The position numbers were made by a program, and so were the translations under genes. A stretch of 5,531 bases of DNA from an uncultured Collinsella sp. (GTDB lineage: Bacteria; Actinomycetota; Coriobacteriia; Coriobacteriales; Coriobacteriaceae), in contig USLT01000059.1 in the NCBI GenBank assembly GCA_900555585.1, positions 1 to 5,531 of the forward strand, written 5' to 3'. Below the pieces are notes generated by a model. The model had not been told where the DNA came from. It saw nothing but the letters and a program-made list of their open reading frames with translations, and ran no database searches. This document shows positions 1-4,251 of the stretch, in pieces (within the stretch, counting starts at the first letter, position 1; each line of letters opens with the position of its first letter).

Positions 1-45
1 TCGCTTCATCTATCGCCCACCCGACCGGCGGCGCGACGTTGCGCG
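1..45. other. Left-edge intergenic remnant with no identifiable gene
   Basis: 45 nt lie past the stop of the nucleoid-associated gene. The only structure is a 5-bp GCGCG/CGCGC palindrome (31-35, 42-46) touching the stop codon. That is too short to call a terminator without the sequence beyond the edge. Confidence 0.4.
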
Positions 46-1050
46 CTATCGGTTCTCGATGCTGCCGATGTTCTTGAGCGCGAGCGTGATGAGCCCGTTG
101 GGCTCGTTGACGAACTCGATGTACTCGGAATTGCTGACCATCTCCGCCGGGAAGCTGACCTCGATGCCCGTGTCGGTGCGGATCTTGTGGTTGCGCACGG
201 CGGCGCGCTCGACCTGCGTGCGCTCGACGGGGACGCGCTCGGGCAGGCGCTCCTCCGCCAGGCTCGCCTTGATGGCGTCGCGCATGACGGGCTCGTCCTC
301 GAAGGCCTCGTCGACGATGTCCCACGGCGGGAGCTCCTCGTCCTCCTCGACCGCCTCGGCGACGGCCGCCTTGGCCTTCGCGAGCGCGACGGCGGTGTTG
401 GCCCCGTGCTCCTCGGCGACCTGCTCGACGACGCGGGTGACGGCGTCGATGACCTCCTTGCCCGAGACGCCCGTATCGCACTGGAGCAGCCCGTCGGGGA
501 TGAGCATGACGTCCTCGCCCGCGATCTTGCGTTTCTTGTCCTGGAAGGCGACCTCCATGGTGCTCGCGCGGACCAACGCGTAGGAGGACACCTTCTGCGA
601 GGGGCTCGGCAGGATCGCGTAATGGCGGGCGATATCGTTGCGGACCTCACCGCCCTCGCGCGCCACCTCGTGCATGAAGGCCATGCGGCTGCCCATCAGC
701 ATGACAGCGAACCACCGCACATCGTCGTCATCCTCGAAATCGGCGACGAAGACGTCGGTCGACTCGGCCTTCTCCGCCTTGGCGAGCTCGGCGGAGACGA
801 ACTCGGCGATCTGCTGGGAGAGGTCGATGAAGTCGCGCTCGCCGAAGAAGAAGCGCTTGAGCTCTTCCGCGAAGGCGCTGTCCTCCGCGAACGAACCGCG
901 CTTGTTATCGCCGCTGGTCCGCGCGCGGCGCAGGTGCGAGGTCACGAAGGAGCGGACGGCGCGGGCGTCCAGGTCCAGCTCGCGCTGGCTCATGACGTTG
1001 ACGGCCGACTCGAAATCGAGGATGTGCAGGATTGCGTGGTTGACTTTCAT
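46..1050 (-). CDS. Nucleoid-associated protein, NdpA/YejK (37-kDa) family
   Basis: A 334-aa protein matching the full length of the 37-kDa nucleoid-associated family (E. coli YejK/NdpA, about 335 aa), which copurifies with the nucleoid; its molecular role is poorly defined. Recognisable blocks are the N-terminal KVNHAILHILDFES (2-15), STDVFVADFEDDDDVRWFAV (97-116), NDIARHYAILPSPSQKV (138-154), a lysine patch QDKKRKIAGED (170-180), and the C-terminal HKIRTDTGIEVSFPAE (288-303), IEFVNEPNGLITLALKNIG (311-329). These resemble Clostridium-type members more than the proteobacterial one. Acidic runs at 105-110 and 235-239 and an Ala/Glu/Lys-rich helical stretch at about 206-236 give a strongly acidic middle, odd for a DNA-bound protein. 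The ATG at 1050 follows AAGGGG (1055-1060) with a tight 4-nt gap. No signal peptide or membrane segment is seen. A hairpin separates it from crr, and no good dedicated promoter was found, so it may rely partly on readthrough. The family call is secure; DNA binding is inferred from the family. Confidence 0.9.
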   Translation of the reverse strand: MKVNHAILHILDFESAVNVMSQRELDLDARAVRSFVTSHLRRARTSGDNKRGSFAEDSAFAEELKRFFFGERDFIDLSQQIAEFVSAELAKAEKAESTDVFVADFEDDDDVRWFAVMLMGSRMAFMHEVAREGGEVRNDIARHYAILPSPSQKVSSYALVRASTMEVAFQDKKRKIAGEDVMLIPDGLLQCDTGVSGKEVIDAVTRVVEQVAEEHGANTAVALAKAKAAVAEAVEEDEELPPWDIVDEAFEDEPVMRDAIKASLAEERLPERVPVERTQVERAAVRNHKIRTDTGIEVSFPAEMVSNSEYIEFVNEPNGLITLALKNIGSIENR

Positions 1051-1070
1051 ATGACCCCTTGGCTGACTAT

Positions 1071-1111
1071 AAGGGAGCGCCGCCGGACTGCACGTCCGAG
1101 GGCGCTCCCCT
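1071..1111 (-). terminator. Hairpin terminator between crr and the nucleoid-associated gene
   Basis: GGGAGCGCC (1073-1081) and GGCGCTCCC (1101-1109) form a perfect 9-bp stem, extendable by a G-U and an A-U pair on the minus strand. An inner 5-bp stem CGGAC/GTCCG (1084-1088, 1094-1098) sits above a small internal loop and is capped by 5 nt. On the minus strand the stem runs into TTATAGT, a short U-rich tail. It begins 43 nt past the crr stop and ends 20 nt before the next ATG, so it likely limits readthrough into that gene. Confidence 0.6.
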
Positions 1112-1153
1112 GCTGCCGGCGACGCCGGCGCTCTGCGTACGTTACCCTGCGCT

Positions 1154-1714
1154 CTAGCGCTTGACGACCATGATCTGGTCGCCGACCTTGACCAGCGGGT
1201 GGTCGCCGAAGAGGGTGTTGGACTCTCCGACGAGCTTGACGCAGTCGAGCAGGTCGGGGTTGGTGACCATGATGGTCACCACGTCGTCGTAGCCCGCTGC
1301 CTTGACGGCCTCGGGGTCGAAGACCAGGATGGGCTGGCCGGCCTTGACCTCCTGCTCGGACTCGACCAGGCGGGTGAAGCCCTTGCCCTCCATCTTCACG
1401 GTGTCGATGCCGACGTGGATGATGACCTCGATACCGGTATCGGTGCGAAGGCCGATGGAGTGGTTGGTCACCGTGGTGGCGGCGATGCGGCCGTCAGCGG
1501 GCGCGTAAATCACGTTGCCCACGGGCACGACTCCGTAGCCGCGGCCGTAGAGGCCGGAGGAGATGGAGTCGTCGCTGATCTCGCTCAGCTCGACCAGGAC
1601 GCCGGAGATGGGCGCGTACAGCGAGTCGGGCCTGGTGGCGAAGACCGCGCTGGGATGCTCGACCTCCTCGGTGCCGAAACCGAGGGTCTTGCGGATCTTA
1701 TCGAATAGAGCCAT
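1154..1714 (-). CDS. crr: PTS glucose-type EIIA component, single-domain (IIA-Glc/Crr-like)
   Basis: Carries phosphate from HPr to a sugar-specific EIIB in the phosphotransferase system; cytoplasmic or loosely membrane-attached. It is 186 aa. Motif GIEVIIHVGIDTV (94-106) matches the PTS EIIA type-1 signature; His100 is the phosphorylated residue and His85 (TNHSIGL) the partner histidine. APISGVLVEL (34-43) and APADGRIAA (71-79) are typical EIIA-Glc strands. The N-terminus MALFDKIRKTLGF resembles the amphipathic membrane-binding helix of E. coli IIA-Glc (MGLFDKL...). It is a free-standing domain with no EIIB or EIIC in the frame; in many Firmicutes this domain is fused to IICB, so here it probably serves separately encoded permeases outside the window. 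The frame stays open upstream to an ATG at 1834, but the ATG at 1714 is chosen because AGGAGG sits 8 nt before it and the family N-terminus starts there. It lies downstream of ldh behind a terminator and has its own promoter-like element. Confidence 0.95.
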   Translation of the reverse strand: MALFDKIRKTLGFGTEEVEHPSAVFATRPDSLYAPISGVLVELSEISDDSISSGLYGRGYGVVPVGNVIYAPADGRIAATTVTNHSIGLRTDTGIEVIIHVGIDTVKMEGKGFTRLVESEQEVKAGQPILVFDPEAVKAAGYDDVVTIMVTNPDLLDCVKLVGESNTLFGDHPLVKVGDQIMVVKR

Positions 1715-1722
1715 GGGTGCAA

Positions 1723-1728
1723 CCTCCT
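1723..1728 (-). promoter_or_regulatory. crr: Ribosome-binding site deciding the crr start
   Basis: A perfect AGGAGG on the minus strand, 8 nt before the ATG at 1712-1714. It lies inside the upstream open extension of the frame, and so decides in favour of the 186-aa product over the 226-aa version starting at 1834. Confidence 0.88.
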
Positions 1729-1740
1729 GGATGCAATTGG

Positions 1741-1760
1741 GACGGGCCTGCCTTCCCGTC
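1741..1760 (-). other. Small hairpin in the crr leader
   Basis: GACGGG (1741-1746) and CCCGTC (1755-1760) form a perfect 6-bp stem with an 8-nt loop, ending 12 nt upstream of the crr AGGAGG. It could stabilise the leader or tune translation. There is no U-run after it, so it is not a terminator. Confidence 0.4.
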
Positions 1761-1775
1761 GGTTCGTTGCGTCCT

Positions 1776-1781
1776 ATCATA
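1776..1781 (-). promoter_or_regulatory. crr: Candidate -10 element for crr
   Basis: Minus-strand TATGAT matches TATAAT at 5 of 6 positions and lies in an AT-richer patch (TAAATTGGG just upstream) between the ldh terminator and the crr ribosome-binding site. No convincing -35 was found at 16-18 nt, so either an activator helps or the call is wrong. Initiation near 1769 would give a leader of about 55 nt containing a hairpin. Confidence 0.35.
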
Positions 1782-1840
1782 CCCAATTTACGGACCGCGG
1801 CGCGGAAGGACGGGTGAACGCGACCCCGGGCCAAAGGAAC

Positions 1841-1870
1841 GGGGCGCCCGCGAGAAGACGCGGGCGCCCC
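1841..1870 (-). terminator. Strong hairpin terminator downstream of ldh
   Basis: A perfect 12-bp inverted repeat, GGGGCGCCCGCG (1841-1852) and CGCGGGCGCCCC (1859-1870), encloses a 6-nt loop. It starts 30 nt past the ldh stop. Read on the minus strand the stem is followed by GTTCCTTTGG, a poor U-tract; GC-rich actinobacterial terminators often have weak tails. It insulates crr from ldh transcription. Function is inferred from position and stem strength. Confidence 0.75.
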
Positions 1871-1900
1871 GAAAAGCGCGGCGGTTGGATCGGACTCGAC

Positions 1901-2851
1901 CTATGCGTCGAAATCGACCTGGGCGATGACCTCCTTGAGGGCGGCGGCGGAGCGATGGAGCTCGGCCAGCTCCGACTCGTCCAGCGACACGGGCACGCGG
2001 CACTCGATACCGTTGCGGCCCACGATCGTGGGCATGGAGATCGCGATGTCCTCCAGGCCGTACTCGCCCACCATGAGGCTCGAGACGGGCAGGATGTGCT
2101 TCTCGTCGCGCATGATGGCGGTGCAGAGGCGCTTGACCGACATGGCGATGCCGTAGTAGGTCGCGTGCTTCTTGGAGATGATCTCGTAGGCGGCGTTCTT
2201 CACCTCGTCGGCGATGCGCTCCTGCGCGGCCTCGTGGTCGAAGTGCCCGCGCATCTCGCAGAAGTCGTGCAGGGGCACGCCGGAGACGTTGGCGCTCGAC
2301 CAGACCGCGAGCTCGGAGTCGCCGTGCTCGCCGATGATGTAGGCGTGGACGTTGCGCGGGTCGACGCCGAGATGGTTGCCGAGGGCGTCCTTCAGGCGAG
2401 CGGAGTCCAGCACGGTGCCCGATCCGATGACGCGGCTCTCGGGCAGACCGCTCATCTTGATGGCGGCGTAGGTCAGCACGTCGACGGGGTTGGAGACGAT
2501 GAGCAGGATGCCCTCGAAACCGACCTCGCGGATGCGCGGGATGATGGACTTGAAGATGTTGACGTTCTTGGTCACGAGGTCGAGACGGGTCTCGCCGGGC
2601 TTCTGGGCGGCGCCGGCGGTGACGACGATGATGGCGGCGTCCGCGGCGTCCTCGTAGTCGCCGGCGTAGATCTTCATGGGGCTGGCGAACGGGGCGCCGT
2701 GGCTGATGTCGAGGGCCTCGCCCTCGGCGCGGTCGCGGTCGACGTCGATCAACACCATCTCGGAGAACAGGCCGCTTTGCATGAGCGCGAAGGCGGAGGA
2801 CGATCCGACGAAGCCGCATCCGACGATGGCGACCTTCCTGTCATTGACCAT
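1901..2851 (-). CDS. ldh: L-lactate dehydrogenase (NAD-dependent)
   Basis: Reduces pyruvate to L-lactate with NADH, regenerating NAD+ for glycolysis; cytoplasmic, normally a tetramer. It is 316 aa, full family length. The Rossmann motif GCGFVG is at 11-16, and Asp36 at the end of beta-2 (VLIDVD) selects NAD over NADP. The mobile loop AQKPGETRLDL (82-92) carries Gln83, the residue (Gln102 in LDH numbering) that marks lactate rather than malate specificity, and Arg89. Catalytic residues are Asp149 and Arg152 in LDSAR (Asp168/Arg171) and His176 in IGEHGDSE (His195); KHATYYGIA (228-236) is the substrate-pocket helix. Of the two fructose-1,6-bisphosphate anion-site residues, His188 is kept (His169) but Arg173 is Lys154, so allosteric activation is plausible but altered. 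The ATG at 2851 follows GAGAAAGG (2859-2866) with 7-nt spacing. A promoter-like element lies upstream, and a strong hairpin begins 30 nt past the stop, so it is probably monocistronic. Confidence 0.97.
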   Translation of the reverse strand: MVNDRKVAIVGCGFVGSSSAFALMQSGLFSEMVLIDVDRDRAEGEALDISHGAPFASPMKIYAGDYEDAADAAIIVVTAGAAQKPGETRLDLVTKNVNIFKSIIPRIREVGFEGILLIVSNPVDVLTYAAIKMSGLPESRVIGSGTVLDSARLKDALGNHLGVDPRNVHAYIIGEHGDSELAVWSSANVSGVPLHDFCEMRGHFDHEAAQERIADEVKNAAYEIISKKHATYYGIAMSVKRLCTAIMRDEKHILPVSSLMVGEYGLEDIAISMPTIVGRNGIECRVPVSLDESELAELHRSAAALKEVIAQVDFDA

Positions 2852-2889
2852 TGTTATGCCTTTCTCGAAGGCGGGACCGAAGCCGATGC

Positions 2890-2926
2890 ATGGGACTCAT
2901 CGCGGCCCTGCCGTGGTGGGTCCCAT
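2890..2926. repeat. Inverted repeat overlapping the ldh -10 and start region
   Basis: ATGGGAC (2890-2896) and GTCCCAT (2920-2926) form a perfect 7-bp inverted repeat with a 23-nt centre. One arm overlaps the last bases of the predicted -10 and the start point; the other lies in the leader. A third copy of the core, GGGAC, occurs at 2873-2877 in the leader. Candidate bipartite operator; chance is possible in GC-rich DNA. Confidence 0.35.
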
Positions 2927-2952
2927 TCTAGTCCTCATCGGCGGAGCGTAAA
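2925..2952 (-). promoter_or_regulatory. ldh: Candidate sigma-A promoter for ldh
   Basis: On the minus strand TTTACG (2952-2947) is followed by a 16-nt spacer and TAGAAT (2930-2925): 4 of 6 and 5 of 6 matches to TTGACA and TATAAT. The predicted start near 2918 gives a leader of about 67 nt before the ldh ATG. It is the best promoter match in the 141-nt aminotransferase-ldh gap and is surrounded by two inverted repeats. This is a prediction from motif and position only. Confidence 0.45.
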
Positions 2953-2967
2953 GCATCGTTCGCCGAT
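2937..2967. repeat. Inverted repeat enclosing the ldh -35 element
   Basis: ATCGGCG (2937-2943) and CGCCGAT (2961-2967) form a perfect 7-bp palindrome with a 17-nt centre that contains the predicted -35 hexamer. It could be a repressor or activator operator. It lies 26-56 nt past the aminotransferase stop, so it could instead be that gene's terminator, but no U-tract follows it on the minus strand. On the plus strand it is followed by TTTATCTT, though no plus-strand gene feeds it. Confidence 0.4.
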
Positions 2968-2992
2968 TTTATCTTGACGGAGAGAACGACCG

Positions 2993-4159
2993 CTATCCGG
3001 TGATGCCGGCCTCGCGAATCGCCGCGACGGCAGCGCGCAGCCCGTCCGGGGGCAGGACGAGCGCCATGCGGACGTAGCCCTCGCCCGAGGGGCCGAAGCT
3101 CGCGCCGGGCGTGACGATGACGCCCGCGCGGTCCATCAGCTCCTCGCAGAACGCCATCGAGTCCGTGCGCCCGCCGGGCAGCTTGCACCACACGAACATG
3201 GAGCCGTGAGCGTTGGGGCGCTCCCAGCCCAGGGACTCCAGGCCGTCGCAAAGCGCGTCGCGCCGCTCCTGGTACTTGAGGCGCTGCTCCTCCACCGCGT
3301 CGCGCGGGCCCGTCAGCGCGGCGACCGCGGCCTTCTGGATGGGAAGGAACATGCCGAAGTCGATCTGGCTGCGCAGCTTGGAGAAGGCGGCGACCACGTC
3401 GGCGCGACCCACGATGAAGCCGATGCGGGCACCGGTGACGTTGAAGGACTTGGAGAGGGAGAAGAACTCGACGCCGACGTCGAGCGCGCCGGGATGCGCC
3501 AGGAAGGTGCCGCCCGCGGGCCCGTCGAAGACGATATCGGAGTAGGCGTTGTCGTGCACGATAAGCAGGTCGTGCTTGCGAGCGAAGGCGATGATCTCGT
3601 CGTAGAGCGCATCGTTGCCCACCGAGCCCACGGGGTTGGCGGGCAGGGACACGATCATGTACTTCGCCCGGTCGGCGACCTGCGGGTCGATGCCGGCCAC
3701 ATACGGCAGGAAGTCGTGCTCGGCGTTGAGCGGGTAGTAGGCGAGCTCGGCGCCGGCGATCTTGGCGCCCGCCTCGAAGACGGGATAGCACGGATCGGGA
3801 ACGAGCACGGTGTCCCCGGGGTTCAGCAGGGCGAGCCCCAGATGACCGACGCCCTCCTGCGTGCCGTTGCACGAGGCGACCATATCGGGAGTGATGCCGG
3901 GCACGCCGAAGCGGTCCGCATAGTAATCGCAGACCGCCTGTTTGAGCTCGGGCAGGTCGCGCAGGGAGTACTTCCACATCTGCGGGTCGCGCGCGGCCTC
4001 GGTCAGGGCATCGACCACGTGGTCGAAGGGCTGGAAATCGGGGGTTCCGACGGAGAGGTTGTACGTCGTGCGCCCCTCAGCCTCGAGCTTGAGACGGCGG
4101 GCGTTGAGGGACGAGAAGACCTCCGCCCCGAAGAGGTCGAGCCTGTCGGCGAACTGCAT
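2993..4159 (-). CDS. PLP-dependent class I/II aminotransferase (AlaC/DapL-like group), substrate unassigned
   Basis: A 388-aa cytoplasmic fold-type I aminotransferase that moves an amino group between an amino acid and a 2-oxo acid through pyridoxal phosphate. Visible landmarks: SVGTPD (36-41) near the substrate pocket; NGTQEG (98-103) for the cofactor phosphate; Tyr125 in PCYP, likely stacking on the PLP ring; Asn175 in NPVG; Asp203 and Tyr206 in HDNAYSDIVFDG; Schiff-base Lys237 in SLSKSFN; Arg245 for the phosphate; and Arg364 in GYVRMAL, for the substrate carboxylate. The blocks HDNAYSDIVFDG, DVGVEFFSLSKSFN and FLPIQKAAVAAL resemble the AlaC/YfdZ and LL-diaminopimelate aminotransferase (DapL) branch rather than classical AspC. 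Two deviations are NPVG where NPTG is usual, and GARIGF where that branch normally has GWRIGF. The ATG at 4159 is supported by GGAAGGA at 4166-4172, 6 nt upstream. nadE ends 92 nt before it with no convincing terminator between, so co-transcription is possible. Alanine, DAP and aspartate are all possible donors; the class is certain, the substrate is not. Confidence 0.93.
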   Translation of the reverse strand: MQFADRLDLFGAEVFSSLNARRLKLEAEGRTTYNLSVGTPDFQPFDHVVDALTEAARDPQMWKYSLRDLPELKQAVCDYYADRFGVPGITPDMVASCNGTQEGVGHLGLALLNPGDTVLVPDPCYPVFEAGAKIAGAELAYYPLNAEHDFLPYVAGIDPQVADRAKYMIVSLPANPVGSVGNDALYDEIIAFARKHDLLIVHDNAYSDIVFDGPAGGTFLAHPGALDVGVEFFSLSKSFNVTGARIGFIVGRADVVAAFSKLRSQIDFGMFLPIQKAAVAALTGPRDAVEEQRLKYQERRDALCDGLESLGWERPNAHGSMFVWCKLPGGRTDSMAFCEELMDRAGVIVTPGASFGPSGEGYVRMALVLPPDGLRAAVAAIREAGITG

Positions 4160-4251
4160 GGCGGGTCCTTCCTATACGAGCTTCATGGAATCGTTGCGCG
4201 CTTGCCCGGCGCCCCTTTTTCGTTGAGGGGAGCGCGAGGGCGATGCGCGGA

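Larger units (their letters stand above)
1735..1788. repeat. Inverted repeat flanking the crr -10 and leader
   Basis: AATTGGG (1735-1741) and CCCAATT (1782-1788) are perfect 7-bp inverted arms 40 nt apart. On the minus strand one arm abuts the candidate -10 directly upstream and the other lies just before the ribosome-binding site. The AT-rich half is unlike the GC-rich surroundings, which makes chance somewhat less likely. Confidence 0.35.

Noticed and set aside
1115..1129. GCCGGC-GAC-GCCGGC palindrome as an independent element
   Set aside because: A 6-bp, 3-nt-loop palindrome of only G and C is expected by chance in this composition; at most it adds to the adjacent terminator.
187..1164. 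Long open frame on the plus strand opposite the nucleoid-associated gene
   Set aside because: It has no family motifs, is rich in Asp/Gly/Leu/Arg/Val as expected from the complement of GC-rich codons, and overlaps a well-recognised gene almost entirely.
1741..1760. LicT/SacY-type antiterminator RNA ahead of crr
   Set aside because: The leader hairpin is short, lacks the conserved asymmetric loops of that element, and no overlapping terminator follows it.
1715..1834. 40-residue N-terminal extension of the IIA protein
   Set aside because: No homology to IIA N-termini, it contains the perfect AGGAGG of the downstream start and the candidate promoter, so it is leader DNA.
1814..2977. Long plus-strand open frame covering all of ldh
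   Set aside because: A mirror of strong third-position G/C bias in ldh; no ribosome-binding site or recognisable domain.
2852..2992. Rex (redox-sensor) operator upstream of ldh
   Set aside because: Rex control of ldh is common in Gram-positives, but no TTGTGAA..TTCACAA-like palindrome is present in this gap.
4207..4233. Hairpin between nadE and the aminotransferase as a terminator
   Set aside because: Only CCCCT/AGGGG (4212-4216, 4226-4230) pairs well, followed by a mismatch and two pairs; on the minus strand the A-run is in the loop and no U-tract follows.
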